Of a stretch of DNA of 15,951 nucleotides, positions 6,384 through 13,308 are shown one piece after another (the stretch's first letter is position 1; each line of letters begins with the position of its first letter). The position numbers and the translations under genes are program-made. The notes below the pieces were generated by a model. That model did no database searches. It was not told the DNA's origin and saw only the letters and a list, made by a program, of their open reading frames with translations. The stretch is from JBCBKP01 sp038746265 (lineage in GTDB: Bacteria; Planctomycetota; Phycisphaerae; Phycisphaerales; UBA1924). The stretch spans positions 1 through 15,951 of the forward strand of contig JBCDKU010000062.1 in assembly GCA_038746265.1 (NCBI GenBank), read 5' to 3'.

Positions 6384-7667
6384 TTAGTTCTCGATGATCA
6401 CAAGGCTCTCACCCTCGGTGAGCACCTCATAGATCATCGCGATGTCGTCCGGCAGCAGCCGCACGCACCCCATGCTCGCCTGCGTGCCGATCGAATCGGG
6501 CTCGATCGTGCCGTGCACGCCGTACCCGCGGTAGATCGCGTCGTCGCCGAGACCCTCGAGCCCCACCCAGAACTCGCCGATCGGGTTCATCGGGTCGTTG
6601 CGCCCGTACTTCTCGCGGCTGTCACGCGGGTTGACCCACGCCGGGTTCTCGAGCTTGCCGTCGGACTTGACCATGAACCGCCCGATCGGCGTCGAGTCAT
6701 CCTCACCCAGCCCGACATCGAACGACCGGATGTACGTCCACGACCCGCGGTCCGCCGACTCGCCGTGGTAGAGGTCGAGCCGGTAGTCCCGCTTCGACAC
6801 CACCGCGTGGAACGTCCCGCGGACAAGCTTCACGTTCTGCCCGACGCGGATCTTCGAGGGCTCGGCGATCCCGTTCACGCGCTGGATCAGCTTCCAGTGC
6901 GTCCCGAGACCCTGGCGACCCGCGATGCGGCTCAGCGAATCGCCCGTCTGGATCGTGTACTGCTCCGTGATCGGGTCGCCGGGCGAGGGCGTGGGCCCGA
7001 AGATGAGCCGGTCGTTCAGCGCCGTCGCCTCGCGCCGGATCACCACCCGGTCTGCCTCGTTCATCACCGGATCCGCGAGCGCGTTCGAGAGCACCCGCCG
7101 GGCCGCGACGGGCCGCCCTGCGTCGATCTCCCGCTGCGCCGTCTCGATCGCCCGGGCCGCCCGGGATACCGGCGCCGTGCGCACGGGCGTGGTCGGTTCT
7201 GCCTCGCGACCCCCGCCGAGCATCCCGCCCGAGCGGGGCGGTGTCGGGTCATTGCTCCCGCCCATCGTCATCGTCGCCGGCGCGGTGTCGTTCGACGCCG
7301 CGACCTCGTCGGGCTCTGGGATCAGCGATCCGCGATCGGGCTCGGGCTCGGGTTCGGGCTGGGGCTGGGTCTGGGCCAGCGGCGTGGTCACCCGACGCTC
7401 CGGGACCACCGGCGGCTCAAATACTGGTTCGGATGCCCGGATCGGATCCTCGATCCCTAGGCTCTCGCCGCCCGCGACTTGCTCCGCTACCGGCTCCTGC
7501 GCGGGCGCAAAGGCCGCCTTGTAGACGAAGTACCCGCCCACGACCAGCGCGACCGCCGCAACGCCGAACACCGCGTAGACACCGAGCGGCGTCTTCCGCC
7601 GCCCGCGGCTGTACGCGTACGCGCGGCTCGATGGACCGATCCGACCTGACTGACTCGGGAGCGACAT
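6384..7667 (-). CDS. LysM-containing L,D-transpeptidase (YkuD family)
   Basis: 427-residue membrane-anchored cell-wall enzyme. YkuD L,D-transpeptidases cross-link peptidoglycan stem peptides or attach proteins to them through a catalytic cysteine. A basic N-terminus is followed by one TM span (about 28-48), so the rest lies outside the cytoplasm. A long Pro/Glu/Gly/Ala-rich linker (about 55-168, with a QP/EP dipeptide run at 101-110), a helical region (about 168-222), a LysM domain (about 237-282: YTIQTGDSLSRIA) and the YkuD domain (about 286-426) follow. The active site is present: VHGT at 384-387 and SMGCVRLL at 398-405, with Cys401 as nucleophile. The start at ATG 7667 is chosen because GGAGG lies 4 bases upstream; in-frame upstream starts lack that signal. 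It follows the folate cyclo-ligase by 79 bases that include a hairpin, and precedes the secreted amidohydrolase by 56 bases. A complete active site implies peptidoglycan remodelling in this organism. Confidence 0.92.
   Translation of the reverse strand: MSLPSQSGRIGPSSRAYAYSRGRRKTPLGVYAVFGVAAVALVVGGYFVYKAAFAPAQEPVAEQVAGGESLGIEDPIRASEPVFEPPVVPERRVTTPLAQTQPQPEPEPEPDRGSLIPEPDEVAASNDTAPATMTMGGSNDPTPPRSGGMLGGGREAEPTTPVRTAPVSRAARAIETAQREIDAGRPVAARRVLSNALADPVMNEADRVVIRREATALNDRLIFGPTPSPGDPITEQYTIQTGDSLSRIAGRQGLGTHWKLIQRVNGIAEPSKIRVGQNVKLVRGTFHAVVSKRDYRLDLYHGESADRGSWTYIRSFDVGLGEDDSTPIGRFMVKSDGKLENPAWVNPRDSREKYGRNDPMNPIGEFWVGLEGLGDDAIYRGYGVHGTIEPDSIGTQASMGCVRLLPDDIAMIYEVLTEGESLVIIEN
7338..7373. repeat. 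6-bp tandem repeat encoding the Pro/Glu linker of the L,D-transpeptidase
   Basis: Six imperfect hexamer copies (GGGCTC, GGGCTC, GGGTTC, GGGCTG, GGGCTG, GGTCTG) lie inside the L,D-transpeptidase gene. On the coding strand each gives a QP or EP dipeptide, producing a stiff, extended wall-spanning linker. Copy number could vary between strains without shifting the frame. Confidence 0.8.
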
Positions 7668-7709
7668 GCAGCCTCCGTGCGCTCTTTCCCACAACCGCTT
7701 CCACCTGAC

Positions 7710-7729
7710 TTCGGCGATCCGACGCCGAA
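7710..7729 (-). terminator. Stem-loop after the folate cyclo-ligase gene
   Basis: TTCGGCG (7710-7716) and CGCCGAA (7723-7729) form a perfect 7-bp stem with a 6-base loop, about 18 bases past the cyclo-ligase stop and about 43 bases before the L,D-transpeptidase ATG. There is no T-run, so it is not a classic intrinsic terminator. It may attenuate transcription or protect the 3' end of the upstream message. Confidence 0.45.
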
Positions 7730-7746
7730 CCCTGCAGACGCGGTCT

Positions 7747-8319
7747 CTACCGTGCGTCCCGCAGGCCCGACTCCGTCAAAATCATACGGACGCGGGCGTC
7801 GTGATCCTCCGTCGGGACCTCCTCGACCATCTGCACCTCGAACGACACGCCGCACGCAACCACCTCAGGACCAAGCCCTTCCAGAAACCGGTCGTAGAAC
7901 CCCGCCCCGCGGCCCAGCCGCCGCCCCGCCCGGTCGAACGCCAGCCCCGGAACCAGCACCAGACCCACCCGATCAAGCTCCACCACCGGGCAGCCAGCGG
8001 TCGGATGCGGCACGCCCCGCGTTGCCTCGACATCGGATTCCAAAGACCGAACCAGTGCCGGCTCGAGCCGCTTGGTGTCCCAGTCGATCCGGGGCACCGC
8101 GAGATCGGGCATCCCCGCCCGCGACCACAGCCCGCGCACATCGGGCTCATCCCGCAGCGGCAGGAACGCCACCACGACCCGGTCCCCGAGCCCGGCCCAG
8201 ACATCCGAACGAACAAGATGCTCGACCATCGCCGCGGAGAGCGCGGGCCCGTCGTCGATGACCGCCTCGATCGCCGCCCGGCTCTGCACCCGCAGCTTCT
8301 TCTTGAACTCAGCGATCAC
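7747..8319 (-). CDS. 5-formyltetrahydrofolate cyclo-ligase
   Basis: 190-residue member of the MTHFS family. It converts 5-formyl-THF and ATP to 5,10-methenyl-THF, salvaging folate in the cytoplasm. The diagnostic region is VLVPGLAFDRAGRRLGRGAG at 121-140 followed by FYDRFLE at 141-147: the phosphate-binding G-rich loop and YDR motif near the family's C-terminal third. RDEPDV at 56-61 supplies the conserved acidic residue. The N-terminal basic helix (FKKKLRVQSR) fits the family's nucleotide contact. Length is normal. The start is GTG 8319 with GAGGG about 10 bases upstream, and the first 11 bases lie inside the 3' end of rarA, so the two are probably translationally coupled. In proteobacteria this gene (ygfA/fau) neighbours zapA and ssrS; no such neighbours are seen here. 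Confidence 0.93.
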   Translation of the reverse strand: MIAEFKKKLRVQSRAAIEAVIDDGPALSAAMVEHLVRSDVWAGLGDRVVVAFLPLRDEPDVRGLWSRAGMPDLAVPRIDWDTKRLEPALVRSLESDVEATRGVPHPTAGCPVVELDRVGLVLVPGLAFDRAGRRLGRGAGFYDRFLEGLGPEVVACGVSFEVQMVEEVPTEDHDARVRMILTESGLRDAR

Positions 8320-9700
8320 GCCGTTCGCCCTCTTTCAGCTTCGCCCGCGCCGCCTTGATCTCGCGTAGCCGCTCGGCGAGCACACGCTCCGCGCCCTCCT
8401 CCGTCGGCTCGTAGTACGTCTTCTCGACACCCAGGTACGACTGATCGCTGATCCCCGACCCGCCTGCGCGGACGTCCGCGTTGTGGCTGTACGAGTACCG
8501 GTCCTCGCCGCCCTTGCGGTGCTCGCGCAGCTTGACGGCCGATCCGTCCTCGCCCGTCGGCATCGCCGAGGAGTTCGGGTCCCGCAGGTGCATCGGCACG
8601 GGCTGGATTCTTCCCGTACGCACGTCCTTGAGCGCTTCATCGATCGCGAGGTACGCCGCGTTGCTCTTGGGCGCAAGCGACAGGTATGTCGCGCACTGGC
8701 TCAGCGTGATCCGCGCCTCGGGCATCCCGATCTTCTCGACCAGCGACCACGCCGAGTCCGCGATCACGATCGCCCGCGGGTCGGCATTCCCGATGTCCTC
8801 CGACGCCAGGATCGCGAGCCTGCGCGCGATGAACCGCGGGTCTTCGCCCGCGTCGAGCATCCGCGCGATCCAGTACACCGCCGCGTCCGGGTCCGCGCCG
8901 CGGACCGATTTGATCAACGCCGACGCCGCGTCGTAGTGCCCGTCGTCCCCGTAGACCGCGACCTTCTGCTGGATCGAGTCCTCGGCCGTCGCGGCATCGA
9001 TCACCACCCGTCCCTTGGTCCGCTCCGATTCCACCGCGACTTCGAGCGCCCCGAGCGCCCGCCGCGCGTCCCCCTCGCTCTTGAGCGCGAGCACCCGCAC
9101 CGCGTCGTCGGTCAGTTCGACGTCCAGATCCCCGTACCCGTGCTCCCGGTCCGTCACCGCCCGCCGCAGCACGACCCCGATCTCGTCCTCGGTCAGCGTT
9201 TCGAGCCGGAAGAGCGTGCTGCGGCTCACCAGCGCCGCGTTGACCGCGAAGAGCGGGTTCTCCGTCGTCGCCCCGATCAGCGTGATCAGCCCGCGCTCGA
9301 CATCACCGAGCAGGACATCCTGTTGCGACTTGCTGAACCGGTGGATCTCATCAAGAAACAGGATCGTCCGCTTGCCGCCGTCCGAGAGCACCCGGTCCGC
9401 GTTCTCGATCACCTCGCGGATCCGCTTCACGCCGACCGAGGCCGCGTTCTCCGCGACAAACCGCCGGTCCGTCGCGCCCGCGATCACCCGCGCGAGCGTC
9501 GTCTTCCCGGTGCCGGGCGGGCCGTGCAGGATCAGGCTCGTGATTGAGTCGGCCGCGATCATCCGCCGCAGCAGCTTGCCCTCGCCCAGCACATGCGACT
9601 GCCCGACGACCTGATCCAGTGTTCGGGGACGCATCCGGTCCGCGAGCGGGCGGACCGCGTCCCGCTTCGCCTCCCGTTTCTGTTCCCACAGATCCGACAT
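8309..9700 (-). CDS. rarA: Replication-associated recombination protein A (RarA/MgsA AAA+ ATPase)
   Basis: 463-residue clamp-loader-like AAA+ ATPase of the RarA/WRNIP1 family, which acts at stalled replication forks. AAA+ core: MRPRTLDQVVGQ at 23-34 (N-linker), Walker A GPPGTGKTT at 60-68, Walker B ILFLDEIHRF at 113-122, sensor 1 GATTENP at 143-149, arginine finger SR at 159-160 and sensor 2 GDARRAL at 210-216. The C-terminal oligomerisation region includes AVYWIARMLDAGEDPRFIARR (274-294) and ASEDIGNADP (299-308), typical of the family. The last about 80 residues (DRYSYSHNADVRAGGSG...) differ from the usual YKYPHD...GGWV-type tail I expect. ATG 9700 is taken as the start; an in-frame TTG sits immediately before it. 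No good Shine-Dalgarno is visible. First gene of the minus run rarA - cyclo-ligase - L,D-transpeptidase, divergent from the acyltransferase at 9771. Confidence 0.95.
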   Translation of the reverse strand: MSDLWEQKREAKRDAVRPLADRMRPRTLDQVVGQSHVLGEGKLLRRMIAADSITSLILHGPPGTGKTTLARVIAGATDRRFVAENAASVGVKRIREVIENADRVLSDGGKRTILFLDEIHRFSKSQQDVLLGDVERGLITLIGATTENPLFAVNAALVSRSTLFRLETLTEDEIGVVLRRAVTDREHGYGDLDVELTDDAVRVLALKSEGDARRALGALEVAVESERTKGRVVIDAATAEDSIQQKVAVYGDDGHYDAASALIKSVRGADPDAAVYWIARMLDAGEDPRFIARRLAILASEDIGNADPRAIVIADSAWSLVEKIGMPEARITLSQCATYLSLAPKSNAAYLAIDEALKDVRTGRIQPVPMHLRDPNSSAMPTGEDGSAVKLREHRKGGEDRYSYSHNADVRAGGSGISDQSYLGVEKTYYEPTEEGAERVLAERLREIKAARAKLKEGERRDR

Positions 9701-9770
9701 CAAGAAAGACTACGACCCACACAACCGCGAAACCCGTCCCGCAGGTGAGCGACAGCTAACATGACCCCCC
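9701..9770. promoter_or_regulatory. Divergent rarA/acyltransferase intergenic region
   Basis: Seventy bases separate the starts of rarA (minus) and the acyltransferase (plus), so promoters for both must be here or inside the genes. A TAACAT at 9757-9762 could be a plus-strand -10. It would place the start only a few bases before GTG 9771, giving a leaderless or nearly leaderless message, which fits the lack of a Shine-Dalgarno. No convincing -35 is seen on either strand. Confidence 0.3.
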
Positions 9771-10541
9771 GTGCTCCTCTGGATCCTCATCCCGGTCCTG
9801 ATCCTCACCCTCCTCGTGGGTCTGGCGCTCCTTGAGGGGGCCCTGCGCCGCAACCCCCGCGGCGGCTACGAGGCCGGCGCTCTCTTCCTCTTCGGACGCA
9901 CCTACGCCCGCCTCGTCCACAATCTCCGCGTCCGCGGCGGCGACCGCATCCCGGCCGAACGCGAGCCGGGCCCGCTCATCGTCGTCTGCAACCACACCGC
10001 GGGCCTGGACCCCGTCGTCGTGCAGTGCCCGTGCCCGTTCTACATCCGCTGGATGATGGCAGAAGACATGCGGGCCCCGCAGCTCGAGTGGTTCTGGACG
10101 TGGTGGGGCATCTTCTTTGTGGACCGCGCCAAGCGCACACCGGGCGGGTTCAAGTCCGCCATCCGCCACCTCCGCGCGGGCGGTGTCGTCGGCATCTTCC
10201 CGGAGGGCGCGATCGAACGCCCGCCCCGCCAGCTCCTGCCCTTCCTCCCGGGCCTCGGCGTGCTCATCAAGAAGTCGCACGCCCGCGTTTTGTGCGTCAC
10301 GATCGACGGCACCCCGCAGTACGACCCCGCCTGGGCGAGCCTCTGGCACACCAGCCAGACCGTCGTCCACTTCCGCGAGCTGATCGACTACGCCGAGTCG
10401 GACCTGGGCCCCGCCGAGATCGTCGAGGACCTCGAGCGCCGCTTCGCGATCTGGACCAACTGGCCCAGGAACGAGGACATGGAATCCCTCGTCCCCGACC
10501 CCGACCGCGTCATCCCCTACGGCGGCCTCAAAGCCGAGTAA
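9771..10541 (+). CDS. PlsC-type 1-acylglycerol-3-phosphate acyltransferase
   Basis: 256-residue membrane-anchored acyltransferase of the PlsC/LPLAT superfamily. Family members transfer a fatty acyl chain to lysophosphatidic acid or a related acceptor in glycerophospholipid synthesis. An N-terminal TM span (about 1-22) anchors it. Motifs in order: NHTAGLD at 74-80 (catalytic H75-x4-D80); GIFFVDRAKR at 113-122 (acceptor-binding motif II); GIFPEGAIER at 141-150 (motif III); and LPFLPGLGVLI at 156-166 (motif IV). All are intact. The start is GTG 9771; no clear Shine-Dalgarno precedes it. An ATG at 9761 is out of frame and gives only a 24-codon ORF. Which lysolipid it uses cannot be told; paralogues acylating ornithine or other lipids share these motifs. 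It stands alone on the plus strand, divergent from rarA and convergent with the metalloprotease gene. Confidence 0.9.
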   Translation: MLLWILIPVLILTLLVGLALLEGALRRNPRGGYEAGALFLFGRTYARLVHNLRVRGGDRIPAEREPGPLIVVCNHTAGLDPVVVQCPCPFYIRWMMAEDMRAPQLEWFWTWWGIFFVDRAKRTPGGFKSAIRHLRAGGVVGIFPEGAIERPPRQLLPFLPGLGVLIKKSHARVLCVTIDGTPQYDPAWASLWHTSQTVVHFRELIDYAESDLGPAEIVEDLERRFAIWTNWPRNEDMESLVPDPDRVIPYGGLKAE

Positions 10542-10571
10542 ACGCCGGCGCAAACGCCCATGGCAAAGGTG

Positions 10572-10588
10572 GGACAGGCATCCTGCCC
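10572..10588. repeat. GACAGG...CCTG palindromic repeat between convergent genes
   Basis: GGACAGG (10572-10578) pairs with CCTGCCC (10582-10588) at 6 of 7 positions around CAT, about 30 bases after the acyltransferase stop. It may end or stabilise that transcript. The GTGGGACAGGC...CCTGCC form resembles short palindromes scattered in planctomycete intergenic DNA; that it is multicopy here is inference. Confidence 0.5.
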
Positions 10589-10607
10589 GTCGGACACCGG
10601 CTCGCAA

Positions 10608-10630
10608 CGGAATCAGCAACGCCGATTCCG
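10608..10630. terminator. Stem-loop at the 3' end of the metalloprotease gene
   Basis: CGGAATC (10608-10614) and GATTCCG (10624-10630) make a perfect 7-bp stem with a 9-base loop, starting only 2 bases past the minus-strand TGA at 10633. With the repeat at 10572-10588 it fills the 91-base gap between two converging genes, so a two-way transcript end is the natural reading. No T-run follows on either strand. Confidence 0.45.
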
Positions 10631-10632
10631 AG

Positions 10633-13308
10633 TCACTCCGACCCCATCCCCACCTTCATCCCCGACACCGCCTCCAGCCGCTGCTCATGGATCCGCCGGT
10701 CCGGCTCGATCTTCGTGAGCGCCCGGATGTGCCGCTCGGCCGTCGCGGGGTCGTTCTTCACGAGCGCCACCCGGGCCGCGAGTTCGCGCGTTTCGGCATC
10801 GAACGGATCGATCCGGACAGCTCGTTCGGCGGCGACCGCCGCCTCGTCCCACCGCGCGGTGTCCGCGTAGAGCCGGACCAGCGCCGAGGCGAACGCGGCC
10901 GTGGACTGCTCGCGGGCGTCGAGGAACTCGAGGTGCTCGATCGCGTTGACGCGCGTCTCGAGGTCTTCCGAGGCGAGGTAGTGCAGCGCCAGACGCCGGT
11001 GCGGCAGGTCGCTGACGGGCCGCACCTCGGCGTACTCCTCGAGCAGCCGCACGTCGGGCTCGGTCAGCCCGCCCTCGCGCTGGCCGACCGTGCGGATCAC
11101 GAGCAGCTCCATCAGGTCCGGGTGATCGGGGTACTCGCTCAGCTTCTCTGCCGCCCAGATCTCGTCGGGACGGAACTGCGCCTTCTGCTCGTCAGAGAGG
11201 CCCTCGGTTTCCTCTTCGAGCAGCTCGGTGATCGATGGGTACCCCTCGGGCGGCAGCATGCCCACGGACCGCAGGTCGCTTTCTGCCCACGCGGTGAAGT
11301 CCTTGAGGAACTCGTCGCGGCCGATCCCGAGCACGTCGTTGAAGGCTTGCTCCTCGCGGATGCCGACCGCGTACTTGTCCATGAGATCGACCGGCGCCTC
11401 GGGCCCCCAGCGCTCGGCCATGTACTGGTACATCCAGTGGCCCTGGGCGTAGGCCTGCGCGCGGTCGGTCGGCTTCTTGGGCCGCACGAAGCCGACGTTG
11501 ATGCCGTCGAGGTCGAACAGCTCGTCGCTCTGGAACACGCGCGTCAGCAGTCGCCAGCGGTTCTCGTCGCGCGGCGCGTCCTCATAGAACACGGCCGAAG
11601 CCTCGGTGAACCAGTGCGGGATGCGGTTCTTCGTGCGGCTCAGCGTGACGGTGTGCACGTACTCGTGCTGCACCACGCGCGGCCAGTCGTACGTCCCGTT
11701 CGGATGGTCGCGGCCCTCGCGGGGTGTCTCCATCGCGATGACCGGGCCCGTCGAAGCCGCGATCGTGTGGATCGCGGGCATGCCCGTGATGCGGACGGCG
11801 AACTCGGAGTGGTCGGGCAGCAGCTCGATCAGCGTCTTCTGCTCGGGCTCGTGCCCGACGCCGCCGGGCAAGCCGAGATACTCCCGCGCCGGGCTCGACG
11901 CGATCCGGGCGTGGATCTCCTCCAGCACCGGGACCATCTCGACGGCCAGCAGTGCGTCGATGCCCGGCTTGTACCGCACGACGAAGTGCTCGCTCTCGAT
12001 CGTCTCGTACTCCTGGAGGCGCTGGACGAGCTTGAGGCTGTTTTGAGCGCGGATATCCCAGCGGTCGAGCTCCGCCGCCGATGACAACGCCTCGATCGCC
12101 GCCAGATCGTCACCTGATTGCACGCTGACCAGACCGAGCTCGATGAGCGGCGCGGGCCAGTTCGGGAGGCGGCTGATCGCGAGGTTGAGGTAGTCCTGCG
12201 CGGGCTCGTACTGCCGGGCCTCGCTCAGCGCCGCGCCGACTTCAAACAGAGCCAGCGGCGAGTCCGGGCTGAGCTCGTCGAAGCGTTCGAGATCCTCCGC
12301 GAGTTCGTCGTCATCGAACGACGCCGCCGCGGCGGCCGCGTCGAGCGCGAGCACGCCGCGATGCCTCGGGAAGAAGTCGAGCGTGTCGCGCAGCGCCAGC
12401 TCGGCGCCCTCGGCGTCGGACTGCCGCAAGCGTGCGCGGGCGCGGACCATCGGTCCGGCGGGGTTCGCGCCGCCGACACTCTCGGCGAGTTCATCGAGCA
12501 GCGTCGCGGCGTACTCCGCGGCGTCCATATTGAACCCGTCCACCGCGATGCGTCCGACGAGCGCGAGCGCAGCGGCAGCCCTGGGGTTGAGCCGGAGCGC
12601 CTCGGTCGCTGCAGCGGTGGCCTCGCGGCCGTTGTGCTTGTCGTAGAGGAGTTCCGCCTCGGCGAGCCGCACCTGCCAGCTCAGGCGGTCGATCTGCTCG
12701 CGGGCTCGGCGGAGCAGCGACAGCAGCGTCTCGTAGTCGCCGCCGCCGACACGCTCGGGCCCGCGGATGTTCGCTCGGAGCTGCAGCGCCCGCACACCCT
12801 CCGCCATCTCGTCGGCGTCATCAAGGTTGACCCGCGCAAGCCGCTCGACGGCCGGGTCGATCGCGTCGTCTGCCTTGTCGAACTCACCGAGATCGAAGTA
12901 CGCCTGCGCGCGGATCCTGATTGCGCGGAGCGAGGTGCTGTCGTTGGCCAATTCGATCGCATCGTCGAGATCGCCCCGCAGCAGCGCCGCCTCGGCCCGG
13001 TCGAGCGCGTCGGCTTCCTCATTGAACAGGTCCGGGTGGTCGAGGGCCCGCGCGATCAGCGCGGCCCGGGCCCGGCGCGCGGGCGTGTCGAGGTCGTCTT
13101 CGGTCCACTGCCCGTGCTCGATGCGCAGCGCGGTGCGCTCTTCTTCGGTGTTGAACGGCGCCGCGATCCGCTGGGTGACCGCGGGCAGCAGCGGGGGGAT
13201 AAGCCGCGGCTTGCGGTCGGCCTGGGCCTGCTGCGCGAGATCCGGCAGCGAGACCTGGGCGATGGCAGTCGATGCGAACGCGATGAGCGTGACAAGAACA
13301 GACTTCAT
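10633..13308 (-). CDS. Secreted TPR protein with an HExxH metalloprotease (peptidase MA-like) domain
   Basis: 891-residue exported protein with a probable zinc protease domain between TPR-like regions. The signal peptide MKSVLVTLIAFASTAIAQ is cleaved about residue 17. Residues about 75-430 form TPR-like helical pairs (for example EAALLRGDLDDAIELA and ARQYEPAQDYLNLAI). The central domain (about 435-680) starts ESEHFVVRYKPG and holds HEYVH at 548-552 and WFTEASAVFYED at 566-577. H548 and H552 as zinc ligands, E549 as base and E569 as third ligand match the gluzincin pattern of peptidase MA-like domains. A second helical region (about 695-880) ends with TPR-like DEAAVAAERAVRIDPFDAE. The ATG at 13308 has GAGGAG 8 bases upstream and overlaps the stop of the LolA-like gene as ATGA. 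No TM span follows the signal peptide, so it is probably periplasmic or released. Substrate unknown; a scaffold that traps or clips envelope proteins is one guess. Last gene of its cluster. Confidence 0.85.
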   Translation of the reverse strand: MKSVLVTLIAFASTAIAQVSLPDLAQQAQADRKPRLIPPLLPAVTQRIAAPFNTEEERTALRIEHGQWTEDDLDTPARRARAALIARALDHPDLFNEEADALDRAEAALLRGDLDDAIELANDSTSLRAIRIRAQAYFDLGEFDKADDAIDPAVERLARVNLDDADEMAEGVRALQLRANIRGPERVGGGDYETLLSLLRRAREQIDRLSWQVRLAEAELLYDKHNGREATAAATEALRLNPRAAAALALVGRIAVDGFNMDAAEYAATLLDELAESVGGANPAGPMVRARARLRQSDAEGAELALRDTLDFFPRHRGVLALDAAAAAASFDDDELAEDLERFDELSPDSPLALFEVGAALSEARQYEPAQDYLNLAISRLPNWPAPLIELGLVSVQSGDDLAAIEALSSAAELDRWDIRAQNSLKLVQRLQEYETIESEHFVVRYKPGIDALLAVEMVPVLEEIHARIASSPAREYLGLPGGVGHEPEQKTLIELLPDHSEFAVRITGMPAIHTIAASTGPVIAMETPREGRDHPNGTYDWPRVVQHEYVHTVTLSRTKNRIPHWFTEASAVFYEDAPRDENRWRLLTRVFQSDELFDLDGINVGFVRPKKPTDRAQAYAQGHWMYQYMAERWGPEAPVDLMDKYAVGIREEQAFNDVLGIGRDEFLKDFTAWAESDLRSVGMLPPEGYPSITELLEEETEGLSDEQKAQFRPDEIWAAEKLSEYPDHPDLMELLVIRTVGQREGGLTEPDVRLLEEYAEVRPVSDLPHRRLALHYLASEDLETRVNAIEHLEFLDAREQSTAAFASALVRLYADTARWDEAAVAAERAVRIDPFDAETRELAARVALVKNDPATAERHIRALTKIEPDRRIHEQRLEAVSGMKVGMGSE

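Noticed and set aside
9761..9835. A 24-codon ORF from ATG 9761 overlapping the acyltransferase start
   Set aside because: It could be an upstream ORF, but it has no ribosome binding site and its product is low-complexity Pro-rich; nothing distinguishes it from chance.
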